Positions 1 through 8,060 are shown, numbered from the stretch's first letter. The stretch is 23,359 bases of DNA from Dehalococcoidia bacterium (GCA_002730485.1 PCAH01000180.1:1-23359), one strand, 5' to 3'. Numbers and translations: made by a program. Notes: a model not told the origin generated them from the letters alone.

Positions 1-1050
1 GTTGCCGTCGCTTCTGCCCGAAAGTAGGTCGGGAGTTTCTCCGCCAGCCCTTTCGAGATTGATCTCACCACGTCTCCGGTCGGCGTACTCCTTGGAGATA
101 ATCTCATCCAGCGGCCATTCCACCAACCGTGGGTCTCCGGCCAGGCGGTTGCGGTCGTCATAGGCGATCTTTTTGGCTTCGACCATCAGGTGTATGGCCT
201 CGGGGTTGTCATACGACTTATCGGACAGATCGAAACCCTCGATGAGGTTTAACATCTCCAGGTGCAGGAAGCCCTGGGACGGAGGTCGGGTCTGAAAGAC
301 CGTCTCGCCCCGGTAGGTCGTGCCGATGGGGTCGTAGATCTCTGCTTTGTGGTTGGCGAAATCCTCGGCAGAGAACAGGCCACCGGCGTCGTTTAAGGCC
401 GAGATCATCTTTCTGGCCAACTCGCCCTTGTAGAACTCCTCCGCTCCGCCTTTGGCGATGCGTTTCAGGGATTCGGCCAGGTCTTTATTCATCAGTAGGT
501 CACCCTCTCCAGGGGTCTTGTCGTCAGCCAGTAGGACCTCTTTGGTCGATGGGAAGCCCGCCAGCCTCTCTGATGTGTTGGCAAAGCTCTGGGCGATCTT
601 GGGTGGCACGGCAAAGCCGTCTTCAGCGTAGCCGATGGCGGTGTCCAATAGTTGTTCAAAGGGCTTGGTGCAGAATCGGTTGTGCACCTCTTCCCAGGCA
701 GCGACCTCGCCTGGAACGCCCACCGAATGGGGGCCTTCCAAGGGCATCTTGGTCAGACCTTGCTTGCGGTAGTAATCGGCGCTGGTTCCGGAACCGGGGA
801 CACCGGCGCTGCTGATGCCGGTCACCTGGCTGTTTTCAGCCTCGTACAGCAGGATGAATGAATCCCCGCCGATGCCGCACATGGGCACCATTGTCACGGT
901 CTCCGTTGCGGCCACGGCCAGGGCGGCGTCAAAGGCGTTTCCGCCTTCTTGGAGCACCTTCAATCCCGCTGCGGCAGACAGGGGTGAGTTGGTGCAGACC
1001 ATGCCGTTCTTGCCGTAAACAACCTGACGGGACAATCTTGCTGTGGTCAT
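1..1050 (-). CDS. ggt: Gamma-glutamyltransferase, N-terminal (large-subunit) part, cut by window edge
   Basis: The frame is open from an ATG at 1048-1050 to the window edge, 350 codons without a stop. The N-terminus reads VVYGKNGMVCTNSPLSAAAG, followed by VLQEGGNAFDAALA and MCGIGGDSF. Further on come GVPGEVAAW and TRPPSQGFLHLEMLN. These are standard landmarks of the gamma-glutamyltranspeptidase (Ntn-hydrolase) large subunit. The family hydrolyses or transfers the gamma-glutamyl group of glutathione and related compounds. It is made as a proenzyme that cuts itself before a catalytic Thr. The last residues in the window are SGRSDGN, which matches the stretch just before that Thr (usually followed by TTH or TTY), so the small subunit lies outside the window. 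No signal peptide is seen, which suggests a cytoplasmic enzyme. A GGGAG site lies about 10 nt before the ATG. Family assignment is firm; the substrate is not known. Confidence 0.93.
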   Translation of the reverse strand, partial: MTTARLSRQVVYGKNGMVCTNSPLSAAAGLKVLQEGGNAFDAALAVAATETVTMVPMCGIGGDSFILLYEAENSQVTGISSAGVPGSGTSADYYRKQGLTKMPLEGPHSVGVPGEVAAWEEVHNRFCTKPFEQLLDTAIGYAEDGFAVPPKIAQSFANTSERLAGFPSTKEVLLADDKTPGEGDLLMNKDLAESLKRIAKGGAEEFYKGELARKMISALNDAGGLFSAEDFANHKAEIYDPIGTTYRGETVFQTRPPSQGFLHLEMLNLIEGFDLSDKSYDNPEAIHLMVEAKKIAYDDRNRLAGDPRLVEWPLDEIISKEYADRRRGEINLERAGGETPDLLSGRSDGN

Positions 1051-1126
1051 TTCAAATACGCTCCCAGTGGCTAAAATCGCTTGGATTTGCAATGCGGGTT
1101 CAAAAAACCCGGATGCGCCAGCCAGA

Positions 1127-1156
1127 AGTGTACGTTTGGCATCGTTGCCCAGTCAA
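1127..1156 (-). promoter_or_regulatory. Predicted sigma70 promoter of the gamma-glutamyltransferase gene
   Basis: On the minus strand there is TTGACT (complement of 1151-1156), an 18-nt spacer and TACACT (complement of 1127-1132). It sits about 77 nt before the ATG at 1050. Within the leader a 6-bp hairpin (CGGGTT/AACCCG, about 1095-1111) lies shortly after the expected transcription start. Assigned by eye from consensus only. Confidence 0.45.
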
Positions 1157-1220
1157 TTGGGGCTAGAGCGTGTTCGCTTGAAATAACGCGGCCGAGAGTC
1201 CGATATTCGTCCTAAAGAAG

Positions 1221-1277
1221 GGCCGTTTGGCCGTTTGACAGTCCAGATGGGTGCATCTACAATCCGCCTCGTGGCGG
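1221..1277 (+). promoter_or_regulatory. Strong predicted sigma70 promoter with operator-like repeats, for the LigB-type gene
   Basis: TTGACA at 1235-1240, a 17-nt spacer and TACAAT at 1258-1263 form a near-consensus promoter reading toward the gene at 1334. Two abutting copies of GGCCGTTT (1221-1228 and 1229-1236) overlap the -35 element. A perfect inverted repeat, CCGCC-TCGT-GGCGG (1264-1277), is centred on the expected start point near 1270. Either repeat could bind a regulator; that part is inference. Confidence 0.7.
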
Positions 1278-1333
1278 TGTTCTTTTCAGGTGTGGTAATA
1301 CGTCATGATTTGTGTCTGATTTCGGAGGCTGGC

Positions 1334-2305
1334 ATGGCTGAGCTGCTAGGTCTAGGTTGTTCCCACGGACCCATCATCCTCACTCCACCAGAGGTCTGGC
1401 ACAAGAGCCGCGAGCGGATATTTGGCCGGAACCCAAATTTCAAAGCGCCTGCCCAGCTGACCGAGGCCCTGGCCAACGACAACGGCCTGACCCAAGACCG
1501 GCTGGATCAGAAGAAAATCGTTGATGCCTTCCAGGTGATGCGAGACCGCCTCCACGAATGGAAACCGGACGTGTTGTTGGTCATCGGCGACGACCAGGCG
1601 GAGAATTTCCAGCAGGATAACCTCCCTCCCTTCTGTCTATATACGGGCAGTGAGGTGGATGGCTACCCGTTCAAGAATATGGGTGGCAGCGGCAATAGTT
1701 GGGACGCGGCCGCGGAGACCAAGTTCAGCTTTAGCTGCCCCCAGGATTTCTCCCGGGACCTGAGAAATGCTTTGATTCGTGATGGCGTCGATATGGCCTC
1801 ATCTAGCGCCCTCAAAGGCTGGGACTGGGGTCTGGCCCATGCCATCATCAACCCCCTAGTCTACCTGGATCCAGATGGTGAGTTCCCGTTGCTGCCCCTG
1901 TTCGTGAACTGCTACGGTGAAGAAGCTGGTCCTGACTATCCGCCCCGACCCACAGCGCGCCGCTGTTACGAGGTTGGGCAGGCGATCAGGCGCTTCCTGG
2001 ACACCCGCAGTGAACGTGTTGCAGTGGTGGCGTCATCGAGCTGGTCCCATAGCTTCCTGGCCCATAAATACGACTGTTCGGCCATCGACCTGGAAACCGA
2101 CCGGCGCTACTTGGAGTTGGTGAGAAAGGGTCAAGGTAGCCGACTGGCTGAACTTTCTCCCGAGGAGTTACAGGACTCGGGGGACCATGAGATTTTGAAT
2201 TGGATCATCGCACTGGGAATACTGGGCGATGTTCCCGCCGAGATAGTAGACGTGAGAGAGTCCCATACCCAACTGGCATTCCGTGTGGCGGCCCTCTGGG
2301 GATAG
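1334..2305 (+). CDS. LigB/DODA-type extradiol dioxygenase homologue, with Gln at one metal-ligand position
   Basis: The product has 323 residues. The ATG at 1334 is preceded by GGAGG with good spacing, and the upstream in-frame start at 1235 is ruled out because it lies in the -35 box. The N-terminus (MAELLGLGCSHGP) and the segments VIGDDQAENF (83-92), SSSWSHSF (234-241) and HEILNW (285-290) place it in the class III (LigB) extradiol dioxygenase family. That family cleaves catecholic rings using Fe(II) bound by two His and one Glu. His11, His239 (the likely acid/base) and Glu286 are present. The position equivalent to LigB His61, normally in a DH motif, is Gln88. I believe uncharacterised relatives share this, so ring cleavage should not be assumed. 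The gene is followed 66 nt later by a flavin monooxygenase, probably in one operon. Family is firm, activity uncertain. Confidence 0.85.
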   Translation: MAELLGLGCSHGPIILTPPEVWHKSRERIFGRNPNFKAPAQLTEALANDNGLTQDRLDQKKIVDAFQVMRDRLHEWKPDVLLVIGDDQAENFQQDNLPPFCLYTGSEVDGYPFKNMGGSGNSWDAAAETKFSFSCPQDFSRDLRNALIRDGVDMASSSALKGWDWGLAHAIINPLVYLDPDGEFPLLPLFVNCYGEEAGPDYPPRPTARRCYEVGQAIRRFLDTRSERVAVVASSSWSHSFLAHKYDCSAIDLETDRRYLELVRKGQGSRLAELSPEELQDSGDHEILNWIIALGILGDVPAEIVDVRESHTQLAFRVAALWG

Positions 2306-2371
2306 ACCAAGCACCGAATTAGAACCAGTTGGCCCGCTGATATGTCGGGCCGATCAACCGCAGGAGGAACT

Positions 2372-3454
2372 ATGCACTACGGCCTCGTAATGGAATGTGA
2401 TTATCGCTATGGCCACTCCCAGGAGGAGGGCTTCGATGAAGCCTTTGCCATAGCTGATCAGGCTGAGAATGGTGGACTGGACGGAGTCTGGCTGGCGGAG
2501 CGCCATTTCGCCGCGCCTCGCGATCCACTGGATCCCATGGGCGGTGGTATCCCTTCTGTGGTGTCGACGCCGCTGATCATTTGTGCGGCAATTGCCGCCC
2601 GAACCGAACGCCTGAGGATCGGTGTTGGGGTGAACGTCCTACCGTTGCTGCATCCGGTTCGCATGGCTGAGGAGATCGCTACCCTGGATCAGATCAGTCA
2701 CGGACGGGTTGATTTCGGTATCGGCCGAAGCGGGTTCATGCGCGCCTACGAGGGGTATGACATCCCCTATTCAGAGAGCAGGGAACGCTTCCAGGAGAAC
2801 CTGGCGATCATCCTGGCTGCCTGGAGCAATGAACGTTTCTCCTACGAGGGTAAGTACTACACGTTGAAAGACGTGTGTGTGATCCCCAAGCCTGTTCAGC
2901 AGCCGTTCCCTCCGCTGAGGATGGCCGCCACCACCCGGGATACTTTCCCGACAGTGGGCAAGGCGGGCTATCCCATATTCGTCGGCCTGAGAGGCCTGGA
3001 CCGGCCCGACCTGGTTGGTCTTCTTGAGACCTACCGGCAGGCCTGGAGAGATGCCGGCCACGCTGGAAACGGCGATGTTTACCTGCGCATCCCGGTTTAC
3101 GTGGGCACGTCCCAAGAAAAGGCCTACGCCGAAGCTGAAGAGAGCACAATGCGTTCTTATCGCCGTATGGCCCAAAACTTTGCGGCTTCAGCGGCCAACG
3201 CCGGAGCAGTTGCATCTGAAGACCGGGCAGCGCGGGGTGTCGCTCTGGCCGCGGTCACATATGAAGACTTGATTCGAGACCGGTTGGCCTACGGCAGCCC
3301 CGACAGCGTTATCAGCCAATTAAAGGATGTCACCCAGGAATTGGGGCTCTCCGGGATCGTGGCTGAGACCAATGTCGGCGGGCTCATACCCCGAGAGAAA
3401 GTTGCGGCGTCCATCGATCTCTTCTGCAAAGAGGTTGTGCCCGCACTACGCTAA
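2372..3454 (+). CDS. LLM-class (luciferase-like) flavin-dependent oxidoreductase
   Basis: The product has 360 residues. The ATG at 2372 is preceded by CAGGAGGAAC, so a start ten codons upstream is unlikely. The N-terminal half shows bacterial luciferase family landmarks: a TIM-barrel start with DGVWLAERHF, then RLRIGVGVNVLPLLHPVRMA and EIATLDQISHGRVDFGIGRS. The length suits a luciferase alpha-like monooxygenase. Such enzymes use FMNH2 from a separate reductase, or F420 in some branches, to oxidise organic substrates. No substrate can be read from the sequence. It follows the LigB-type gene by 66 nt and ends at a terminator, so the two genes form a small operon. An F420:NADP reductase elsewhere in the window means F420 use is possible but not shown. 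Confidence 0.88.
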   Translation: MHYGLVMECDYRYGHSQEEGFDEAFAIADQAENGGLDGVWLAERHFAAPRDPLDPMGGGIPSVVSTPLIICAAIAARTERLRIGVGVNVLPLLHPVRMAEEIATLDQISHGRVDFGIGRSGFMRAYEGYDIPYSESRERFQENLAIILAAWSNERFSYEGKYYTLKDVCVIPKPVQQPFPPLRMAATTRDTFPTVGKAGYPIFVGLRGLDRPDLVGLLETYRQAWRDAGHAGNGDVYLRIPVYVGTSQEKAYAEAEESTMRSYRRMAQNFAASAANAGAVASEDRAARGVALAAVTYEDLIRDRLAYGSPDSVISQLKDVTQELGLSGIVAETNVGGLIPREKVAASIDLFCKEVVPALR

Positions 3455-3475
3455 GCAGCCAACAAGAGAAGAAAA

Positions 3476-3505
3476 GGGACCTGGCACAACCAGGTACCTT
3501 TTTTA
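3476..3505 (+). terminator. Intrinsic terminator after the luciferase-like gene
   Basis: Stem GGGACCTGG (3476-3484) pairs with CCAGGTACC (3490-3498), with one G-A mismatch and loop CACAA. Six T follow directly. It lies 21 nt after the stop codon. Confidence 0.85.
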
Positions 3506-3520
3506 TTGGAATCACGCCTT

Positions 3521-3677
3521 CGTAGGCGCGGGTTTCCAACCCGCTGAACTTGGACTGAACCACTTTCCAGATAGACTCCAATCGCCCTCGTGAATCCGAC
3601 AATTCCCAGAATCTTGGTGGCTTCTGGTCTAAATAGGTGCGCTGATCGCCGTGGTGGGTTATAAACCCACGCCTACG
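3521..3677. repeat. REPIN/BIME-like inverted hairpin doublet, copy 1
   Basis: The left end CGTAGGCGCGGGTTTCCAAC continues to CCGC and folds as GCGGGTT-TCC-AACCCGC behind a GTAG tetranucleotide. The right end, read on the other strand, is CGTAGGCGTGGGTT-TAT-AACCCAC. The two ends form imperfect terminal inverted repeats of about 24 bp around roughly 110 bp of unshared sequence. It lies between two convergent genes. Copies 2 (7905-8036) and 3 (18992-19113) share both ends. No target-site duplication is visible. Confidence 0.75.
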
Positions 3678-3717
3678 GGATTTGCGTCTTGCGGGAGCAT
3701 GGTTGTTTGCTTGGGGG

Positions 3718-4491
3718 TTATAACCTGGGCAGGACGTGGTCGTTGATGGCTGCGGCCAGGCCATCGTTCTCCACAGATGGCACAACGAAATCGGCGGCAG
3801 CTCTGACCTCGGGAGGCGCGTTACCCATGGCCACGCTCAGGCCGCAGACTTCCAGCATGGGCAGGTCGTTGTAGCTGTCTCCCACGGCGACCATGTTGGC
3901 CGGGTTGACGCCCAAGGTTTCACCCACCCGCGATATCCCAGCAGCTTTGTCCACTCCGGCCAAAGTGAAATCCACCGCCCAAAGTCCGTTGTAGGGCAAC
4001 ATCGCCTTCACGACATACATCTCTTCGTGTCCGCCAAAGTGGTTTGCCAGAGAGTCGGCGGTTCCCTCATCCATATCCAAGGCTGAAACGCGGATCAGGT
4101 CCCAGTTCGGCACATCGTCAAAGGTGCTGGCCGTGCCATTGTCGTGGGTGGCTACGAACGCCGTGCCCATTTGCCTCAGCTTGGTGACTACCAACTCGGC
4201 GTTGGCCAGACCCAAAGGCGCGGTCCAGACCGACACCTCGCGCACCGGGTCCAGGATATTGGCGCCGCCGTCGCAGAGTTGAGGCGTGGTCAGGCCCAGC
4301 TCCCTGGAGTAGTTCAACGCATCCGCCGGTTCACGGCCGGTGGCGATGAACACAGAGATCTTCTTGGATAACTGGATTATCGCTTCACGAACGGCAGGGG
4401 TTATCTTTTCGTCAGGGCCGATGATAGTGCCGTCCAAGTCTAGAGCGGCTGCCAGGATTGGCGAGTTCTTGCCAGTTGAATTGTTGGCCAT
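3718..4491 (-). CDS. HAD-superfamily hydrolase, Cof-type (class IIB) phosphatase
   Basis: The product is 257 residues long from the ATG at 4489-4491, with AAGGGA just upstream. A GTG 23 codons further up is possible but adds a non-homologous tail. Motif I is DLDGTI (18-23) with Asp18 as nucleophile and Asp20 as general acid. Motif II is IATGR (Thr51). A conserved Lys lies in the segment GVDKAAGI, and motif IV is VGDSYNDLPML near the C-terminus. This order, with a large cap between motifs II and III, is that of Cof/YbiV/sucrose-phosphatase-like enzymes. They dephosphorylate sugar phosphates or other small phosphate esters in the cytoplasm. The substrate is unknown. The gene stands alone, bounded upstream by a terminator and downstream by REPIN copy 1. 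Confidence 0.88.
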   Translation of the reverse strand: MANNSTGKNSPILAAALDLDGTIIGPDEKITPAVREAIIQLSKKISVFIATGREPADALNYSRELGLTTPQLCDGGANILDPVREVSVWTAPLGLANAELVVTKLRQMGTAFVATHDNGTASTFDDVPNWDLIRVSALDMDEGTADSLANHFGGHEEMYVVKAMLPYNGLWAVDFTLAGVDKAAGISRVGETLGVNPANMVAVGDSYNDLPMLEVCGLSVAMGNAPPEVRAAADFVVPSVENDGLAAAINDHVLPRL

Positions 4492-4574
4492 TGAGTCCCT
4501 TAAGTTGCCAAGTTTCACTTCTGTAATTCTACATGACTGGCGACCATGAATGAGATTCACCGGTTTAACCGATC

Positions 4575-4606
4575 AATAAAATAGGCCCCCTGAATATCAG
4601 GAGGCC
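4575..4606 (-). terminator. Intrinsic terminator after the VOC gene
   Basis: A 10-bp stem with one G-T wobble (4584-4593 with 4597-4606) and loop ATA is followed on the minus strand by TATTTTATT. The plus strand also has TTTT after the stem. It is placed 27 nt after the VOC stop codon. Confidence 0.85.
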
Positions 4607-4632
4607 TTTTCGTTAGCTCGTGAAACTACCGG

Positions 4633-5088
4633 TTAGCTGAAGATCAGCTCGGTGTTCTTGCGTTCTGGGCTGCGCATCAGGGCTAGACCCTCTTCAGGGG
4701 TGTCGGTGGCGTTGCAATACAGCTCAATACCATTGCCTTCCGGATCCTTGATGTAGATGCTCTTGGTCATGCCGTGGTCGGTGGTTCGCATCTCGGCAGT
4801 GTCAAAGTGATCTTGTAACTTGTGCCAGTACTCGGTCAGCTCTTCGAAATCTGCGACCTCGATGGCCATGTGGTTCAGTCCAACATCGCCGTCGGCGGTG
4901 TCAGCGGCGCCTTCAGGGGCCTGGAAGATGGCCAGGTCATGGTGCATCTCGCCAGCGGTCAGGAAAGTCCCGAAGCCAGGGCGCTCCAGGGCAATCTCAA
5001 ATCCGATGACGTCAGTGTAAAACTTGGTGGCTGCGCTCAGGTCTTTGGCGTTGATGACCAGATGGCCGATTCTTGTGGGTTTAGGCAT
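4633..5088 (-). CDS. VOC-family (glyoxalase/type I extradiol dioxygenase-like) metalloprotein
   Basis: The product has 151 residues, with AGGAG 8 nt before the ATG at 5086-5088. It consists of two paired beta-alpha-beta modules. The first opens with IGHLVINAKDLSAATKFYTD (His9). The second opens with GLNHMAIEVAD (His73) and ends with DPEGNGIELYCN (Glu122). The His/His/Glu set fits the divalent metal site of catechol 2,3-dioxygenase-like and glyoxalase-like proteins. His49/His50 lie at the edge of the site. Single-chain proteins of this size may be dioxygenases, isomerases or resistance proteins, and sequence alone does not decide. It sits downstream of an HpaB-type monooxygenase on the same strand but appears to have its own promoter, so a role in the same aromatic pathway is only suggested. 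Confidence 0.85.
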   Translation of the reverse strand: MPKPTRIGHLVINAKDLSAATKFYTDVIGFEIALERPGFGTFLTAGEMHHDLAIFQAPEGAADTADGDVGLNHMAIEVADFEELTEYWHKLQDHFDTAEMRTTDHGMTKSIYIKDPEGNGIELYCNATDTPEEGLALMRSPERKNTELIFS

Positions 5089-5182
5089 ATCAGTTCTCCT
5101 ATTTCTCCCCTGTTGATAGGGGTACTACGATTGTGGTTCTGCGGTCAGGCCGCTCAGGATATTGATAATTTACGTTCCGAAT

Positions 5183-5211
5183 ACTATACCGTTTCAGGGA
5201 TAAAAATCCAA
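5183..5211 (-). promoter_or_regulatory. Predicted promoter of the VOC gene
   Basis: Minus strand: TATAGT (complement of 5183-5188) lies 17 nt after a weak -35, TTGGAT (complement of 5206-5211). A small hairpin, CCCCT/AGGGG (5107-5122), lies in the leader just before the ribosome binding site. Confidence 0.45.
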
Positions 5212-5237
5212 GGGGCAGATCCACGACCAAGCCACGC

Positions 5238-6692
5238 TCAGCCCTCCCGCTCCAGGAACCGTTGGACACGGTCCATGGCACCTGTTTTGTCGTAGCCCTG
5301 GTAGAGAAGCATGGTATTCCGAACCGGGTCTCCGCCAAAGAAACGTTCGTACAACACCTGGCGACCGCCAAAGGCGCTGCAGGCCACGTCCCAAGCCAGG
5401 TGGAACAGGCGCACACGGTCTCGGGCTCCGGTGGTCTCAGTGGCCAGATAGTGTTCCAGTTCGGGTGCTATGGCGGCGTCGAAATCAGACTCTCCTGGTA
5501 GCACCATCAGACTGCTTGAGCCCAGAAGCTGTACGATCTCGGCCATCCTGGGATACATGTTGTTGGCGTAGATTGCCCTGGCGGCGGAGAGCGGCGCAAA
5601 TGAAGGGCACATCACCCCCCATTCATTCAATTTGGCATCGGCTTCCGCGGCCCGAACCGAGGATTTCATCATCTCAAGATTCACTATGATCTCGCCGATC
5701 CGCTCCTGAACGTGGGGCACCTGGGTCGAACCCAGAGTCTCGGCCATCAGGGAAGTCAGCCCCAATAGAAACTCGGTCTTTACCACAGTGCGGTTGACCA
5801 CCTGATGTCCGGTGTGGGAGGTGGACTTGGTCGCCGCGGCAAAGCTGTTGGCCATATCCACGTCGCCCAGCAAAAAGACACGCTCCCAGGGGACGAGCAC
5901 ATTGTCGAAGAACACCACGGCGTCCATCTCTTCAAATCTGGAACCCAACGGGTGGTCAAAGTTGGAGCGGCCCATATCCAGGCTCTCGCGGCACATGAAC
6001 ATCATGCCAGGGGTGGCGCACGGAATGGCGAACGAGAAAGCTTGTTTCTTGGCCTCTTCACCCAGCAGGTGGGTGCGAGTGGGGTAGACGGCGATCTCGT
6101 CTGAGATGGGGCCCAGGGTGGCTAGAATACGACTCCCATGCACCACGATGCCGGCATCGGTCTCTTTCACCACGGTGAGAGCAACTTGGTCTTCCAGCCG
6201 GTCAAGGATGGAGGGGTTGCGACTGCGCTGCAAATTGACCAGCGTGTGGGTCATGGTGAGGTCGTTCTCGCGGATGTACTCGTGGTAACGCAGGACGTTG
6301 TCTTTGAATTCGGGCTTATTGTCCGCGAAGTAATCCGAGGACCCAGCCCAGCCTGAGATGGCGCAATTGAGAAAATCGGGCGTACGGGCCATCATCCCGC
6401 AACTCTCCCACGCCCAGTTGGTCATCATTTCCCGTCGCTTCACCAGGTCCTCAATGGTCCTGGGAATGATAAACGAATGGCCGACTGGTTCGCCTGAAGA
6501 GGGAGAGGCAAAGGTCATGGCGTCTTTGGTGGCCGAATTGTGCTGCTGGTCGTAGAGGGACGCCAGAGACCGGACGCCGTTCCGAAAGGCGGGGTGGGTG
6601 GTGACATCGTCCACCCGCTCACCACCGATCCAGACTTCGGCAGGTTTTTTCGACAGATGGTCAATGTATTGCTGCCCCGTTCGTGCGGGCAT
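5238..6692 (-). CDS. hpaB: 4-hydroxyphenylacetate 3-monooxygenase (HpaB-type), oxygenase component
   Basis: The product has 484 residues, with GGGAGG 7 nt before the ATG at 6690-6692. The N-terminus (RTGQQYIDHLSKKPAEVWIG) and the segments HSFIIPRTIEDL, SDEIAVYPT, FDHPLGSRFEEMDA and VFFDNVLVPWERVFL are those of the HpaB/PvcC/PltI family. These two-component monooxygenases use FADH2 from a separate reductase to hydroxylate phenols ortho to the ring hydroxyl. The length is normal for the family. No HpaC-type reductase is adjacent. The nearest flavin reductase in the window is at 15766, about 9 kb away. The true substrate may differ from 4-hydroxyphenylacetate. The gene is driven by a good promoter and diverges from the universal stress gene. 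Confidence 0.92.
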   Translation of the reverse strand: MPARTGQQYIDHLSKKPAEVWIGGERVDDVTTHPAFRNGVRSLASLYDQQHNSATKDAMTFASPSSGEPVGHSFIIPRTIEDLVKRREMMTNWAWESCGMMARTPDFLNCAISGWAGSSDYFADNKPEFKDNVLRYHEYIRENDLTMTHTLVNLQRSRNPSILDRLEDQVALTVVKETDAGIVVHGSRILATLGPISDEIAVYPTRTHLLGEEAKKQAFSFAIPCATPGMMFMCRESLDMGRSNFDHPLGSRFEEMDAVVFFDNVLVPWERVFLLGDVDMANSFAAATKSTSHTGHQVVNRTVVKTEFLLGLTSLMAETLGSTQVPHVQERIGEIIVNLEMMKSSVRAAEADAKLNEWGVMCPSFAPLSAARAIYANNMYPRMAEIVQLLGSSSLMVLPGESDFDAAIAPELEHYLATETTGARDRVRLFHLAWDVACSAFGGRQVLYERFFGGDPVRNTMLLYQGYDKTGAMDRVQRFLEREG

Positions 6693-6720
6693 TGGTCAGC
6701 CTCCCAGGGAAATTTGGGCG

Positions 6721-6749
6721 AGTGTAGCAGTGGCTATAAAGAGTGTCAA
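6721..6749 (-). promoter_or_regulatory. Predicted sigma70 promoter of the HpaB-type gene
   Basis: Minus strand: TTGACA (complement of 6744-6749), a 17-nt spacer ending in TGC, and TACACT (complement of 6721-6726). The -35 is a perfect consensus and the -10 is of the extended TGn type. The leader to the ATG is only about 20 nt. Confidence 0.7.
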
Positions 6750-6899
6750 AACCGGATAAGCCAAGCGGCCATGTGGCCCACCAAATCAGCCCTTTTGGCC
6801 AGGTAATCAGTGCCGCTTGCCCATTATTGAGACCGGACGCGCCCCTTAAGATGCAGGTGTTGAATGGTATGCCATGCGATTGGGAAAGGGGGAGAACAG

Positions 6900-7793
6900 A
6901 TGTATAAACGAATATTGGTGCCGTTAGATGGCTCACTCACCGGCGACCGAGTTCTGCCTTATGTCCGAAACCTGGGCAGGAAGCTCGACGCGAAGGTTAA
7001 GTTGTTCCGGGTATTCGATGAACGGTCAGAGTTCTCCTATCCGGAGCCTTTCCTGTTCCAAGACCGGTACGGTGAGGACGCGACACTGTATCGAAACGAG
7101 GTCATGACCTCTCTTGGCATGACCAAGACGAACCTGGAATCCGCGGGCGTGGCGGCTCAGGCTGTGATGCACGAACCGGACCATCCGGAAATCGATATGA
7201 CCGATCCTGACCACGACTGCGGCACCCCGGCGCAGCACATCGTGGCCGAATCCAAAAAAGTGCCTGACACACTGATCGTCTTGTCGACCCATGGCCGTGC
7301 CGGACTGGGCCGGTGGGTCATGGGCAGCGTCACGGATAAGGTTCTCCATTCGGTCAAGACACCCATGTTGATCATCCGAACGGAAGACAACGATGCGTTT
7401 CTGGACGGAACGATGGGGCATATCATCGTCCCGCTGGACGGATCAAAGTTGGCCGAGACGATTCTGCCCCATGCAGTGGCCCTGGCTAAGGGACTTAACG
7501 CCACACTGTGCTTGGTAAGGGTTACAGCGGGCGATAATCTGAGTCTAGAAGCCCGCAACGACCTGAAGTGGCTGGCCGATAGGGCACGGGAGGAGGGGGT
7601 CGCCGAGGTTGAGAGCAAGGTGCTTTACGGCTTGCCCGCCCGGGCGATCGTGGAATTGACCCACAAATATCCAGACTCCCTGGTGGCGATGACCACCCAC
7701 GGCCGCTCTGGAATGAACCGGTGGTTGATGGGCAGCGTAGCGGATAAGGTGGTACGTGAAGCCGCCGGACCGGTGTTGGTCTTAAGAGACTGA
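6900..7793 (+). CDS. Universal stress protein, two tandem UspA domains
   Basis: The product has 297 residues, with GGGGGAG 7 nt before the ATG at 6900. Domain 1 starts YKRILVPLDGS; domain 2 starts near residue 172 with GHIIVPLDGSKLAE. Each ends with the nucleotide-binding loop: THGRAGLGRWVMGSVTDKV in the first, THGRSGMNRWLMGSVADKV in the second. These fit the G-x9-GS pattern of ATP-binding Usp proteins. Tandem Usp proteins act in the cytoplasm in stress and starvation responses, and the exact role is rarely known. The gene stands alone, with a strong hairpin downstream. Confidence 0.93.
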   Translation: MYKRILVPLDGSLTGDRVLPYVRNLGRKLDAKVKLFRVFDERSEFSYPEPFLFQDRYGEDATLYRNEVMTSLGMTKTNLESAGVAAQAVMHEPDHPEIDMTDPDHDCGTPAQHIVAESKKVPDTLIVLSTHGRAGLGRWVMGSVTDKVLHSVKTPMLIIRTEDNDAFLDGTMGHIIVPLDGSKLAETILPHAVALAKGLNATLCLVRVTAGDNLSLEARNDLKWLADRAREEGVAEVESKVLYGLPARAIVELTHKYPDSLVAMTTHGRSGMNRWLMGSVADKVVREAAGPVLVLRD

Positions 7794-7821
7794 TCGGCCA
7801 GGGTTCAAACAATGGCAGTAA

Positions 7822-7852
7822 CGAAAGGGCACGACAACGTCGTGCCCTTTCG
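7822..7852 (+). terminator. Perfect 14-bp hairpin after the universal stress gene
   Basis: CGAAAGGGCACGAC (7822-7835) and its exact complement (7839-7852) are separated by AAC. No T-tract follows, though TTT lies inside the 3' arm. It is likely a terminator or an mRNA 3'-end stabiliser. Confidence 0.65.
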
Positions 7853-7904
7853 TGTCGGTGTACAAGTTAGCTCCAATTCGTGCGGGTGCGGCTCGGTTGG
7901 TAAT

Positions 7905-8036
7905 CGTAGGGGCGGGTTTTCAACCCGCACTGCTTGCTTGGGACATATCTCAGATCACTAAACATCTCCTCGGAAATGATCGTTTCTCCGAAATCTTGTT
8001 GTCGACACCAGGGCGGGTTATAAACCCGCGCCTACG
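7905..8036. repeat. REPIN/BIME-like inverted hairpin doublet, copy 2
   Basis: The left end CGTAGGGGCGGGTT-TTC-AACCCGC and the right end (other strand) CGTAGGCGCGGGTT-TAT-AACCCGC flank about 83 bp. It lies between convergent genes. The right arm keeps the TTATAA core seen in all three copies. The interior shows no clear similarity to the other copies. Confidence 0.75.
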
Positions 8037-8060
8037 AGGGTCGTTGTCGCTGGGAATACC

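Noticed and set aside
1095..1112. Hairpin GCGGGTTCAAAAAACCCGG as a fourth REP copy
   Set aside because: It has a similar GGGTT/AACCC core but no GTAG tetranucleotide and no partner arm, so it is more likely a chance hairpin in the leader of the gamma-glutamyltransferase gene.
1235..1333. Upstream TTG start for the LigB-type gene
   Set aside because: The TTG is part of the -35 box TTGACA, and the added 33 residues do not resemble the family. ATG at 1334 has a good ribosome site and the family N-terminus.
2771..3215. Antisense frames of about 130 codons inside the luciferase-like gene, and similar ones inside other genes (7157-7618, 9101-9649, 10539-10874)
   Set aside because: They lie fully within well-supported genes on the other strand, as expected for GC-rich coding DNA, and show no family features or ribosome sites.
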